Shown here piece after piece: positions 26,888 to 35,589 of a DNA stretch of 46,519 bases. How positions within the stretch are numbered: position 1 is the first letter of the stretch; each line of letters starts with the position of its first letter. The position numbers and the translations under genes were made by a program. Location of the stretch: positions 1-46,519 of the forward strand of contig SVHZ01000010.1 of the NCBI GenBank assembly GCA_015055525.1. The letters run 5' to 3'. Origin of the DNA: Clostridiales bacterium (GTDB lineage: Bacteria > Bacillota > Clostridia > Christensenellales > Borkfalkiaceae). The notes below the pieces were generated by a model that saw only the letters and a list, made by a program, of their open reading frames with translations, did no database searches and was not told where the DNA came from.

Positions 26888-28114
26888 ATGAAAAAGTTAC
26901 TTACAATAATTTTATGTTTAACACTTTCTTTTTTAGCGTTTGGATGTAATGAAAATCAAGAAGGGGATACAAATTATTTAACTTCTGATATTTTAATGCA
27001 CTCCGTTCAAATTAGTAACGGGCTTGAAGAAACGAGCGCAGACGGTCCGCAACTTGCTTTTGATGAAAAGTTTGGTATAATGTTTTGCATTTATATGCCC
27101 GGTCCGCGCGGTAGTTACGGTGAATCAAGGGGAAGAATAAGACTTGCATACTATCCTGCATCTCAACCAACTAACGTAAAAACGGTGGACGTGCACGTTG
27201 GCGATAAGGTTTTCGGTCCGCAAATTTTATCTCTTGGTCAAGGCAGGGTAAGAGTTTTTTATGAAATTAACAGTTGGTCAAGCGATGATAGCGAACACGC
27301 TATTTGTTATAAAGATTTTAACTATGCAACTGAAGAATTTGAATCTGAAGGGGTAGTTCAAGTTAAAAAAGCAGACGGAACGAGAGTAAAATTCTCAACC
27401 GCAGAGCAATTTGCCTACCTTGAAGAAAACGGCTTTAAGAAAGACGTTGACTTTGAATATCTTTACCACGAGCAAGCAAACTTTAGTTGTTGCACCCTTT
27501 TTGAAGACGATTATTACACTTACGGCACGGTAACGTCGTATAACGCGCAACCTATTCTCTGCCGTTCAACCGACGGGTTTACTACCGTAGAATTTTTTGC
27601 CGTTTGCCCGTATAAAGTGCAATACGAATTTGACTATAGGATTTTAGACGGTAAAATACATGCGGTTTATAGAACCGAACCTGAACGCGGTTCAATTTAC
27701 TATATTTCGAGTGACGATATGGGTAAAACTTGGTCAACGCCTATTCTTATTGAAAATAGCGTTTCTTGTAGACCAAGGCTTATTATTCACAATAATAAGG
27801 CGTTAATTGCGGTAAATAACTACAAGCAAAACGACGATAATAAGCCGGACGTTATTCAAGGAAGAACTAATATTAGGCTTTATATAGTAACCGACGTTAA
27901 TCCTAACAATAACAATTTAGTTGCAGACCTTTACTCGGAAACCGGCATTGTAAACGTTGCAATAATTGACGTTTTAGGTGACGTTTATATGGCTTACGGC
28001 ACTTCTCAAACGGGTATGGATTACAACAATAGCGTTGGAACTTCCGATAAACTTCTTCGCGGTAAAGACGCTATTAGATACGTAAGGCTTGGCGATTTAA
28101 CGAAATATTTATAA
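26888..28114 (+). CDS. Sialidase-like (BNR/Asp-box) lipoprotein
   Basis: Signal peptide with lipobox ending AFGC at about residue 20, then a 380-residue beta-propeller-like protein. The Asp-box SSDDMGKTW is clear and CRSTDGFTTVEFF is a second, looser one. Such repeats mark sialidases and other six-bladed glycoside hydrolases or binding proteins; I cannot identify the sialidase Arg triad, so activity is open. AAAGGAG precedes the ATG. Divergent from an AraC regulator. Confidence 0.68.
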   Translation: MKKLLTIILCLTLSFLAFGCNENQEGDTNYLTSDILMHSVQISNGLEETSADGPQLAFDEKFGIMFCIYMPGPRGSYGESRGRIRLAYYPASQPTNVKTVDVHVGDKVFGPQILSLGQGRVRVFYEINSWSSDDSEHAICYKDFNYATEEFESEGVVQVKKADGTRVKFSTAEQFAYLEENGFKKDVDFEYLYHEQANFSCCTLFEDDYYTYGTVTSYNAQPILCRSTDGFTTVEFFAVCPYKVQYEFDYRILDGKIHAVYRTEPERGSIYYISSDDMGKTWSTPILIENSVSCRPRLIIHNNKALIAVNNYKQNDDNKPDVIQGRTNIRLYIVTDVNPNNNNLVADLYSETGIVNVAIIDVLGDVYMAYGTSQTGMDYNNSVGTSDKLLRGKDAIRYVRLGDLTKYL

Positions 28115-28117
28115 AGC

Positions 28118-28146
28118 AAAAAAGAACGGCAAAGCCGTTCTTTTTT
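28118..28146. terminator. Bidirectional terminator
   Basis: AAAAGAACGGC-aaa-GCCGTTCTTTT with further A/T pairs, between the convergent lipoprotein and aspA genes. Confidence 0.92.
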
Positions 28147-28158
28147 TAACTGAAAGTT

Positions 28159-29535
28159 CTAAATCATTGTATGGGGGTCTAAAATTTCGTTTAATTTAGA
28201 ACTGTCAATAACGTTTTCTTCAATCAAAATATCGCGGATGTTTCTCTTTTCTTTGAGAGCGCGCTTTGCAAGGTCTGCCGCGCGAGTGTAGCCAATATAC
28301 GGGCAGAGCGCTGTAACGATGCCGATACTTTTTTCAACTTCGTCAACGCAAACGTCTTGGTTTACGGTAATGCCGTCAATACAGTCGGTTTTGAATACTT
28401 TTAAGCCGTTTGTAAGCGTTTCGATTGATTCAAACAAATTGTAAAAAATAATAGGTTCAAACGCGTTGAGTTCAAGTTGACCTGCTTCTGACGCCATCGT
28501 AATAGTAACGTCGTTACCAAAGATATTAAATGCAATTTGGCTAATAACTTCTGGGATAACGGGATTGATTTTACCTGGCATTATAGACGAGCCGTTTTGT
28601 TTTGCAGGAAGATTGATTTCAGCAAAGCCCGTTCTTGGTCCTGAACTCATAAGCCTTAAATCGTTTGCTATTTTTGACATTGTTGTCGCGCAAGATTTAA
28701 TAATGCCAGAAACGTAAACGAAACAGTCAAGGTTTTGAGTAGCGTCAACTAAGTCCTCTGCTTGGGTAAATTCTATACCGCATACTTTTGAAAGGGTAGG
28801 AACAACGTTTTTTATATAATCTTTATCCGCAGTAATGCCCGTTCCGATTGCAGTTCCGCCCATATTGAGCGTGGAGAGTTCTTTTATCGCTCTATTAAAT
28901 CTTTCAATATCTCTTTTGAAAGGCGATGCGTACGCTCTGAACGCTTGACCAAAACTTATGGGAACGGCGTCTTGCATTTCAGTTCTACCCATTTTTATAA
29001 CGCTATCAAACTCGCTCGCTTTATTCATTAAGGAATTATAAAAATCTTCGAGCGCTACGATTGCTTTTTTAAGAAGTTTTATAACGGCGATTTTTCCTGC
29101 CGAAGGATATGCGTCGTTAGTGGATTGAGCGCAGTTAACGTGATCGTTTGGATGAACGATTTTATAGTCGCCCTTTGTTCCGCCTAAGTATTCGATTGCA
29201 ATATTTGCTATAACTTCGTTAGCGTTCATATTAAGTGAAGTTCCAGCACCGCCTTGAATAGCGTCAACGATAAAATTTTCAAGATATTTACCGCCGAGTA
29301 AATCATCGCAAGCCTTCGAAATAGCGTCAGCCCTTTCTTTTGAAAGCGCGCCGGAATTACAGTTTGCAATAGCCGCCGCCTTTTTAACTTCAACAATGCT
29401 TAAAATAAACTCAGGGTGAACTTTTTTACCACTTATCTTGAAGTTTTCTTTTGCTCTTAAAGATTGCACGCCGTAGTATGCGTCTATTGGTACTTGCTTT
29501 TCGCCTATCGAATCTCGTTCAATTCTGTATTCCAT
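28159..29535 (-). CDS. aspA: Aspartate ammonia-lyase
   Basis: A fumarase/aspartase superfamily enzyme releasing ammonia and fumarate from aspartate. Landmarks: RIERDSIGEKQVPIDAYYGVQ, the substrate loop SSIMPGKINPVIPE (kept as GSSIMPGKINP), VNCAQSTNDAYPS and MGRTEMQDAVP. ATG 29535 is preferred over an in-frame GTG 9 nt upstream because AAGGTG stands 6 nt before it; 458 residues. Transcribed divergently from lysR with overlapping promoters; with the anion permease beyond, it suggests aspartate/fumarate (C4-dicarboxylate) metabolism. Confidence 0.93.
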   Translation of the reverse strand: MEYRIERDSIGEKQVPIDAYYGVQSLRAKENFKISGKKVHPEFILSIVEVKKAAAIANCNSGALSKERADAISKACDDLLGGKYLENFIVDAIQGGAGTSLNMNANEVIANIAIEYLGGTKGDYKIVHPNDHVNCAQSTNDAYPSAGKIAVIKLLKKAIVALEDFYNSLMNKASEFDSVIKMGRTEMQDAVPISFGQAFRAYASPFKRDIERFNRAIKELSTLNMGGTAIGTGITADKDYIKNVVPTLSKVCGIEFTQAEDLVDATQNLDCFVYVSGIIKSCATTMSKIANDLRLMSSGPRTGFAEINLPAKQNGSSIMPGKINPVIPEVISQIAFNIFGNDVTITMASEAGQLELNAFEPIIFYNLFESIETLTNGLKVFKTDCIDGITVNQDVCVDEVEKSIGIVTALCPYIGYTRAADLAKRALKEKRNIRDILIEENVIDSSKLNEILDPHTMI

Positions 29536-29585
29536 ATAATTCACCTTTTAATTATAAAAATTTTTAAGGAATTTTTCCTTACATA

Positions 29586-29617
29586 TTGATTATATAACTA
29601 ATTCGTGATATAATCAA
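29586..29617. promoter_or_regulatory. Overlapping symmetric divergent promoters, aspA and lysR
   Basis: A 9-bp palindrome TGATTATAT / ATATAATCA with 12-base spacer (29587-29616). Plus strand: TTGATT (29586-29591)-N17-TATAAT (29609-29614) for lysR. Minus strand: TTGATT (29612-29617)-N17-TATAAT (29589-29594) for aspA. Each -35 overlaps the other gene's -10, so only one polymerase can bind at a time. Both leaders are about 45 nt. Confidence 0.82.
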
Positions 29618-29665
29618 ATACATAATAAATCATAATTAATATAACTTGTAAATTATGGGGTTAAC

Positions 29666-30598
29666 ATGTTCAAGAATAAAGAATACGTTTTAGCGGTATA
29701 TAAGGAACAAAGTTTTGTTAAGGCGGCAAAAAAATTATTCGTATCACAGCCGTCGCTATCAAGTTCAATAAAGCGAATAGAACAAAAAGTAGGTTCTCCG
29801 ATATTTGACCGTTCTAATTCGCCTATAACGCTTACCGAAGTTGGTGAAAAGTATATTGAATACGCATTATCAATTCAACAAAAAGAGCAGGCGTTTGAAG
29901 ATTACGTTTTAGATATGGGAAATCTTAATGCGGGCACGATAAAAATAGGTGGTAGTAGTTTTTTCTCTTCGTTTGTTTTGCCAGAGATGATTGCTAATTT
30001 TAACAAATCTTATCCCAAGGTAAAGTTTATCGTTTATGAAGACAGTAGTAAAAATCTTATCGCTAAACTTTCCGCAGGCGAGATTGATATAGTTATTGAT
30101 AACTCGGTGATTGACGACGATAATATAGTTACTCTTCCTTACGTTGAAGAAACGTTGCTTTTAACAGTTCCAAAGAGTTTTGAAGTTAACGAAAGGCTAA
30201 AAGAATATCGTTTGACCGCAAAAGACGTCAAGGATGAAGAGTGTTTGAAAAATGCAAAATCGGTTGATTTATCAGAGTTTTCAAACTCTCGGTTCGTTCT
30301 TCTTAATTCTGAAAACGATTCGGGTAAGCGCGCGCAGAAAATTTTGAAAAAACACTCGGTTGATTATAAAGTTTCATTTCATCTAAATCAACAATTATCG
30401 GCGTATAACGTTTGCTGTACTGGGCTTGGAATAGCGTTCGTTTCAGACACGCTTATTAAAAAGACCGATCCGTCAAGCGAAGTTTATTGCTATAAGATAG
30501 ACGATGCTTTGGCGTCGAGAAAGATAAATTTTTATTATAAAAAGAATAGGTATTTATCAAGGATAACCAAGCAATTCTTATTTGAAAATAATAAATAA
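29666..30598 (+). CDS. LysR family transcriptional regulator
   Basis: 310 residues: an N-terminal winged helix (KAAKKLFVSQPSLSSSIKRIEQKVG) and a C-terminal periplasmic-binding-like effector domain. Divergent from aspA, the classic LysR arrangement, with a palindrome covering both promoters, so it probably controls aspA and itself; the convergent anion permease may belong to the same regulon. The Shine-Dalgarno is weak (GGGG 7 nt before ATG). Confidence 0.92.
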   Translation: MFKNKEYVLAVYKEQSFVKAAKKLFVSQPSLSSSIKRIEQKVGSPIFDRSNSPITLTEVGEKYIEYALSIQQKEQAFEDYVLDMGNLNAGTIKIGGSSFFSSFVLPEMIANFNKSYPKVKFIVYEDSSKNLIAKLSAGEIDIVIDNSVIDDDNIVTLPYVEETLLLTVPKSFEVNERLKEYRLTAKDVKDEECLKNAKSVDLSEFSNSRFVLLNSENDSGKRAQKILKKHSVDYKVSFHLNQQLSAYNVCCTGLGIAFVSDTLIKKTDPSSEVYCYKIDDALASRKINFYYKKNRYLSRITKQFLFENNK

Positions 30599-30599
30599 A

Positions 30600-30623
30600 A
30601 AAAGACACCCGAGGGTGTCTTTT
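30600..30623. terminator. Bidirectional terminator
   Basis: AAAAGACACCC-ga-GGGTGTCTTTT between convergent lysR and the permease gene. Confidence 0.88.
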
Positions 30624-30634
30624 ACTTTGCAATT

Positions 30635-31759
30635 TTATATCAATAAAGTCAACGTCATAAGCACTATAAGGAAAGAAGTGTTAACGAGCGTGAATAAACC
30701 CATATACATTTTGAGTTTTTTGGGTTGGTGTTTTAAGAATTCTTTTAAGGTAATCAAACTTGCAAGTGATGAAATAATAATACCGAGTGATCCGATGTTT
30801 ACCGCAATAAGCAAGTCGGGGTAATTCGTAGTGAATTTAGAAAGGAATATTGCAGTTGGAACGTTACTTATAAATTGACAAGAAACGATACCTGCAATCA
30901 AAGTGTTTTCAGTAACTATTGTTTCAATGAGTTCGCGAACGGCGTCAATTCTTGCAATGTTTCCAGAGAACACGAAGAATACGCAGAAAGTTGCAAGTAA
31001 AGCATAGTCAACGTACTTAAATCTCTTTATGTCAACTATCAATATCGTTATTATAACGAGCGCAAGAGTTATCAAGTGCGGAACAACTCTAAAAATACTT
31101 AAAATAACGAACACGAACAACACGCCGTATACTATAAGTTCTTTCTTTTTAACCACGATTTTTTCATCGTTAATAAGTTGCAATTTATCGTTTTTTACGA
31201 ATAATACGGCTATAAATAAGCCTAATGCAACCGTCAATGCTTGAGGGAGCAAAATGCTGAAAAATTCAGTAATGCCGATATTGAAGAAAGAATAAAGATA
31301 TAAGTTTTGAGGATTGCCGTACGGCGTAATCATACCGCCCATATTAGCGGCAACCGTTTGAAGAATAAAGGTATACGCTAAGTATTTGTCGTTACCCGTA
31401 GTATGTAAAACCAAGAACGTTAACGGTAAGAAAGTTATAAGCGACATGTCGTTAGCAACGATCATATCAAAAAGGAACGTTCCGTAAACTAACGTGTAAA
31501 TTACCGCTCTTCTAGTTTTGAAAAGCGCTATTAACTTTCTTGAAACAAATTCGAAAACGCTCGTATTTTTAAGCCCTGCAACAACGGCAAGCATACAGAA
31601 TAAAGCGATTAAAGTTTTATATTCAAAATAATTTAAGTATTCCGCATCAATGGGAACGAAAAAGCAGGTGATAATTGCGGCAACGATAGCAACCGACAAT
31701 ACGACTTCTTTTTTCGCAAAAGCCCATATTTTACCAAGAACCTTTTTTACTACGCTCAT
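30635..31759 (-). CDS. Ion-transporter superfamily permease (SLC13/ArsB-NhaD type)
   Basis: A 374-residue multi-span membrane protein. NDMSLITFLPLTFLVL and the re-entrant-type loop MGGMITPYGNPQNLYLYS, with a second FISNVPTAIFLSKF in the C-terminal half, are characteristic of the IT superfamily (dicarboxylate, citrate, arsenite transporters). Next to aspA and lysR, dicarboxylate transport is the likeliest role. Expressed from a consensus TTGACA-N17-TATAAT promoter with a long leader. Confidence 0.8.
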   Translation of the reverse strand: MSVVKKVLGKIWAFAKKEVVLSVAIVAAIITCFFVPIDAEYLNYFEYKTLIALFCMLAVVAGLKNTSVFEFVSRKLIALFKTRRAVIYTLVYGTFLFDMIVANDMSLITFLPLTFLVLHTTGNDKYLAYTFILQTVAANMGGMITPYGNPQNLYLYSFFNIGITEFFSILLPQALTVALGLFIAVLFVKNDKLQLINDEKIVVKKKELIVYGVLFVFVILSIFRVVPHLITLALVIITILIVDIKRFKYVDYALLATFCVFFVFSGNIARIDAVRELIETIVTENTLIAGIVSCQFISNVPTAIFLSKFTTNYPDLLIAVNIGSLGIIISSLASLITLKEFLKHQPKKLKMYMGLFTLVNTSFLIVLMTLTLLI

Positions 31760-31778
31760 ATTTGCCTCTTAATGTTAA

Positions 31779-31853
31779 TTTGTGTATGCAAAAAACGTTG
31801 ATTTAGACTGCATATACAAACGAAATTATATCACTATAATTATAATTTGTCAA
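31779..31853 (-). promoter_or_regulatory. Permease promoter and leader inverted repeat
   Basis: Minus strand TTGACA (31848-31853)-N17-TATAAT (31825-31830), a perfect consensus. The leader contains 12-base arms TTTGTATATGCA and TGCATACACAAA (31779-31790 and 31809-31820 on the plus strand) with one mismatch and an 18-base loop: hairpin or operator. Confidence 0.75.
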
Positions 31854-31913
31854 TGCCTTTATAAGAATTATAAAGAGAAAAAGTCAATTAAAATCTACAA
31901 ATTTTCAAAATAA

Positions 31914-31939
31914 AAAACTTGCAATAAAATGCAAGTTTT
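31914..31939 (-). terminator. Terminator of the short-chain dehydrogenase
   Basis: AAAACTTGCA / TGCAAGTTTT with 6-base loop, followed on the minus strand by T-rich sequence. Confidence 0.8.
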
Positions 31940-31949
31940 CTACTAATAA

Positions 31950-32783
31950 TTATTTTTTCTTTTTCTTAAATTCCTTCATTCCGTAAGTTGAACCGCCGTC
32001 ACATAAAACGTCAACGCCTGCAAGATAGCCGTTTCTTTCATCGGCAACGGTTGCTAAAGCATAACCGAGTTCTTCAGGTTTACCCATACGTTCTTCGGCT
32101 GAGAAGGGGATAAGCATACCGCCGTCTTTACTTTCAAGATTACCCATATCCGTTGCGATAAGACCTGGGCTTAACGATACTACGCGGATACCTTTCAAGC
32201 CGTATTCAAACGCGCATTTTTTAGCGTACCAAACTACGAAGTTTTTAGAGAGCGAGTAGGCAAAGCCTTTAATTTGATATTCGCCTTTTGCCATGTGCGC
32301 CTTTTTAGCGAGTTTTTTAACGAAGAGTTCTTCGTTAGTTTCTGCTAAAGCGTATGCCTTCTTAGGAATAATAAACGAAGGTAAAATATAAGCAGAGTTA
32401 GAAGAAACGTCTACGATAACGCTACCGGGGTTCATAACTTTTGAAAATTCTTGGTTGATATAAACCGTGCCGAGCGCGTTGATTTTCAAAATGCTTTCCG
32501 GGGTTCCCTTCATTGCTGGGGAAACACCTGCTGAGTTAATAACGTTTTTAACTTCGCCGAGTGAGGTTGCAAAAGAAACGAGTTCCTTAACGCTTTCTCT
32601 ACTTGACGTGTCGCAAGTTTTTGCATAGGCTTGATAGCCAAGTGCCTTAAGTTCTTCGATTGCACCTTCAAGTTTAGAAAGGGTTCTACCTGAAATTACT
32701 ATAATTTTGTCTTTGGGCATAAACTTTGCAGCAGCAAGACCCATACCGCTACCACCGCCCGTAATAACGCAAACGTTTGCCAT
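31950..32783 (-). CDS. Short-chain dehydrogenase/reductase
   Basis: NAD(P)-dependent Rossmann oxidoreductase, 277 residues. Cofactor loop ITGGGSGMGLAAA, NSAGVSP, catalytic Ser in DVSSNSA and the YSLSK catalytic Tyr/Lys. About 45 residues separate the Ser from the Tyr, more than the usual 13 or so; a similar insertion is known in some 3-alpha-hydroxysteroid dehydrogenases, so a steroid or other bulky substrate is possible but unproven. The C-terminus is lysine-rich. Preceded by AGGAG and, further up, TTGACA-N17-TAAACT. Confidence 0.86.
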   Translation of the reverse strand: MANVCVITGGGSGMGLAAAKFMPKDKIIVISGRTLSKLEGAIEELKALGYQAYAKTCDTSSRESVKELVSFATSLGEVKNVINSAGVSPAMKGTPESILKINALGTVYINQEFSKVMNPGSVIVDVSSNSAYILPSFIIPKKAYALAETNEELFVKKLAKKAHMAKGEYQIKGFAYSLSKNFVVWYAKKCAFEYGLKGIRVVSLSPGLIATDMGNLESKDGGMLIPFSAEERMGKPEELGYALATVADERNGYLAGVDVLCDGGSTYGMKEFKKKKK

Positions 32784-32850
32784 ATAAAAATCTCCTAAAG
32801 TTTTTCTTTTAGTTTAACAAAGTTAAAAAAACTTGTCAATAGCAAATAAA

Positions 32851-32875
32851 AAAACGGATAGTAATTATCCGTTTT
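32851..32875 (-). terminator. Terminator
   Basis: AAAACGGATA-gtaat-TATCCGTTTT after the small hypothetical gene on the minus strand. Confidence 0.85.
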
Positions 32876-32889
32876 ATTTTATAATTTAA

Positions 32890-33330
32890 TTATTTAGATG
32901 TTAAAGATGCAAGTTTTTTCATAACGTCGCTATCTTTTACGTCGAGTAATTGATATAAGAATTCGTTTGCGTAAGATTTGAACACAACTTCATCGTAAAC
33001 AACGATAGGATTCTTAATTTCAAGGAAGTTGTCATCTCTAACTATTGCTTTGAAGAAAGAGTTTTCATTGTTAAATTTGTTTACTAATTGTAATACTTCA
33101 GCGGTGGGTTGAATCTTATCAAAAATCGCTCTAAAGTATGCAAAGCCACCTGGATATGCGTTGATAACAACTAAAATTGAATCGTCAAATCCAGTAAGAG
33201 TAACGTCTGCTTCAATTTTAATGCCGTTATCTCCACCTCTGTCTTCGTAAGAGAAATTGATTTTTCCCCAGTTCTTTTCAAGGTCTTTTCTCATGAACGC
33301 CAATGCTTTTTTCATATTGAGTTTAGCCAT
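32890..33330 (-). CDS. Hypothetical protein, possibly YbjN-like
   Basis: 146 residues, soluble, mixed alpha/beta. The pattern of an N-terminal helix, a strand pair (IKIEADVTLTGFDDSILVVI in outline) and a later helix/strand unit resembles YbjN/chaperone-like folds, but I recognise no motif and assign no function. GGAGG precedes the ATG, and a perfect TTGACA-N17-TATAAT promoter lies at 33362-33390 (minus), so it is probably well expressed. Confidence 0.7.
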   Translation of the reverse strand: MAKLNMKKALAFMRKDLEKNWGKINFSYEDRGGDNGIKIEADVTLTGFDDSILVVINAYPGGFAYFRAIFDKIQPTAEVLQLVNKFNNENSFFKAIVRDDNFLEIKNPIVVYDEVVFKSYANEFLYQLLDVKDSDVMKKLASLTSK

Positions 33331-33361
33331 AAAAATTTCCTCCGTTTGTGAAATTAATTAA

Positions 33362-33390
33362 ATTATAACGCTAAATGTATTAACTGTCAA
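33362..33390 (-). promoter_or_regulatory. Consensus promoter
   Basis: Minus strand TTGACA (33385-33390), 17 bases, TATAAT (33362-33367), driving the small hypothetical gene. Confidence 0.85.
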
Positions 33391-33469
33391 TATCAAATTA
33401 AAATTTTGAGTAGTAGAGTAAACTAATTAAACGTTAGTTCAAATAATTTTAACTATTTTTTTAATACTC

Positions 33470-33499
33470 TTGTAAAGTGAAGTTTAATAATGTTATAAT
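33470..33499 (+). promoter_or_regulatory. Promoter of the sugar kinase unit
   Basis: TTGTAA (33470-33475), 18 bases, TATAAT (33494-33499); leader of about 48 nt to the kinase ATG. Confidence 0.65.
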
Positions 33500-33553
33500 G
33501 CTAATTAATAATCTTTGCTCGCTTAGCGTTTCTAAATAAAAAGGAGATTTCTT

Positions 33554-34435
33554 ATGATACTTGCAGTTGGCGAGATTCTAGCCGATATGATAGGCGATAA
33601 CGAAAACGAAAATTTAACCTTTAAGGCTTTTTGCGGGGGCGCGCCGTTTAACGTTGCAGTTAACGCAAAAATGTCAGGCTCTACCGTTGGTTTTATTGGT
33701 AGAGTTGGCTACGACGTTATCGGTAGATTTCTTTGTAACGAGGCAAAGAAAGCAGGTCTTGACTATTTAGATATTCAAATCGATAAACAAAGAAACACCA
33801 CTTTGGCTTTCGTTACTCTATCTAACGGCGAACGCGATTTTGCGTTTAATCGGCACGATACCGCTGACTATAACGTAGATTTTGATGAAATAGACTTTTC
33901 TAAATACGGCGACTTAAAAATTATTCATTTAGGCTCGCTTATGTTATCTGAAAAAAACGGTAGAGATTTAGCAAGAAAGATTGCTAATAAGGCAAAAGAA
34001 CTAGGCGTAAAACTTTCGTTTGATATGAATTTTAGAATGGATACTTACGAAAATTTTAATGATGCTATCGTTGCTTATAAACCTTACGTTGAAAGAGCGG
34101 ATATAATAAAATTTTCCGAAGACGAATTAAAACTTTATACGGGTATTGACGATATTAAGAGTGCAATAGAAAGCATATATCAAAAAGATCAACTGTTTTT
34201 ATTGACGTTAGGAAGTAAGGGAAGTCTTTATTACTATAACGGTATGTCGGGCGTAGTTCCAACAAAAAAGGTTACGCCTATTGACACTACGGGGGCGGGC
34301 GATGCGTTCTTTGGAACTTTGCTTTCATGCCTTGAAAATCAAAAATGGACGGAACAGAATATTCAAAACGCTTTAGAAAAAGCAAACGAACAAGGCGCTA
34401 AAACTACGCAATTTTTAGGAGCAATTAAGTTATGA
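33554..34435 (+). CDS. PfkB family carbohydrate kinase (fructokinase type)
   Basis: 293 residues. N-terminal CGGAPFNVAVNAKMSG and the C-terminal PfkB signature PIDTTGAGDAFFG with catalytic Asp are clear. GEILADMI at the start is typical of fructokinases. It overlaps mannose-6-phosphate isomerase by 4 nt, so fructose-6-phosphate made from fructose could be exchanged with mannose-6-phosphate; the exact sugar is inferred. AAGGAG precedes the ATG. Confidence 0.86.
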   Translation: MILAVGEILADMIGDNENENLTFKAFCGGAPFNVAVNAKMSGSTVGFIGRVGYDVIGRFLCNEAKKAGLDYLDIQIDKQRNTTLAFVTLSNGERDFAFNRHDTADYNVDFDEIDFSKYGDLKIIHLGSLMLSEKNGRDLARKIANKAKELGVKLSFDMNFRMDTYENFNDAIVAYKPYVERADIIKFSEDELKLYTGIDDIKSAIESIYQKDQLFLLTLGSKGSLYYYNGMSGVVPTKKVTPIDTTGAGDAFFGTLLSCLENQKWTEQNIQNALEKANEQGAKTTQFLGAIKL

Positions 34436-35505
34436 AAGGCGTTAATCAACTTGTAAGAAAGCCTATATTTTTTGAAAGGAATAGAGTTTATAGAATTTAT
34501 AAAGGCGGTATGCCGTATAAAGAACTTTTTAACGACGGGTTTGACGACGGCTTAGATAATATGTTTCCCGAAGAGTGGATTGCAAGCAAGGTAAAAGCCA
34601 TAAATCCAAGGTATTTTGGCGAGCGAGACGGCGTTTCTAAAATTAAGGGAACAAACGTGTTTTTCGATGATTTACTTCGCCTTTATCCGCAAGAACTTTT
34701 AGGCGGAAGAAAATACGATTGCTTGGTTAAGTTTTTAGATAGCGCGGTGCGTTTGCCGTTTCAGGTTCATCCCACTAAAGAGTTTTCTAAAAAACATTTT
34801 AATAGCGATTATGGTAAAACTGAAGCGTGGCTCGTAGTTGCAAAGCGTGAAAATGCAAAACTCTATTTTGGTTTTAAGGATAGAATAACTAAAGAGCAAT
34901 TATTCGAACTTGAAGAGCGTAGCGAAGTTGAAAAGGATATTATGGGAAATCTCTTGGCGGGGGTTGACGTTAACGTAGGCGATATCTGGCTTATTAAGGC
35001 GGGGCTTATTCACGCCATTGGCGCAGGTTGCACCATTATTGAAGTTCAAGAGCCAACCGACTTTACTATCCAACCGGAAAGATGGTGTAACGACTATCAT
35101 ATTTCAAAAGAAGAAGAGTATATAGGTCTTGAAAAAAGCGTTGCTCTTGACGCAATTAACTACGATATTTTCGGTGAATTGGCAAAAGCGTACGCTAAAG
35201 TAGCGCCAAAGATAGAGATAGACAGTTCAACTTATAAGAAAGAAGTTTTAATCAGTTATGAAGATACGCCGTGTTTTGCTGAAAATAGGCACGTTATAAA
35301 AAATGGCGGTAGTTTCGTTATGAATTACGCGCCAAGCGTATATATTTGTCTTGACGGAAACGCTATTATATCGGGTGAAAATTATAAAAGAGAAATCAAA
35401 AAGGGCGATTATTTTTACCTTCCTTACGTAGCGGAAGGGAAATTTACTATCTCAACAAATTCAACGGCAACGTTAATAGAATGTTTGCCGAGCAAACAAG
35501 ACTAA
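34432..35505 (+). CDS. manA: Mannose-6-phosphate isomerase, class I
   Basis: A zinc-dependent cupin interconverting fructose-6-P and mannose-6-P. Zinc ligands are seen in PFQVHPTKEF (Gln, His), KTEAWLV (Glu) and IHAIGAGCTIIEVQEPTD (His). 357 residues. The start overlaps the kinase stop (ATGA). It ends in a terminator that marks the left border of the defence island. Confidence 0.9.
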   Translation: MKGVNQLVRKPIFFERNRVYRIYKGGMPYKELFNDGFDDGLDNMFPEEWIASKVKAINPRYFGERDGVSKIKGTNVFFDDLLRLYPQELLGGRKYDCLVKFLDSAVRLPFQVHPTKEFSKKHFNSDYGKTEAWLVVAKRENAKLYFGFKDRITKEQLFELEERSEVEKDIMGNLLAGVDVNVGDIWLIKAGLIHAIGAGCTIIEVQEPTDFTIQPERWCNDYHISKEEEYIGLEKSVALDAINYDIFGELAKAYAKVAPKIEIDSSTYKKEVLISYEDTPCFAENRHVIKNGGSFVMNYAPSVYICLDGNAIISGENYKREIKKGDYFYLPYVAEGKFTISTNSTATLIECLPSKQD

Positions 35506-35537
35506 AAAAAGAACGGTATTTTAACCGTTCTTTTTTT
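35504..35537 (+). terminator. Terminator after manA
   Basis: GAACGGT-atttta-ACCGTTC with flanking A7/T7, beginning in the manA stop codon. Confidence 0.92.
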
Positions 35538-35589
35538 GGCGGAGTATGTGCATCACTCATTGAACTCTTGATTGAGTTTTAATTCAAAT

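Noticed and set aside
33361-33376. Second operator for the TrpR-like regulator (AACGCTAAA near a promoter)
   Set aside because: Only one half-site; the other half is missing.
35537-35544. Left attachment site of the island (TGGCGGAG)
   Set aside because: Only 8 bases match the tRNA-Ser end; this can arise by chance and no integrase is present.
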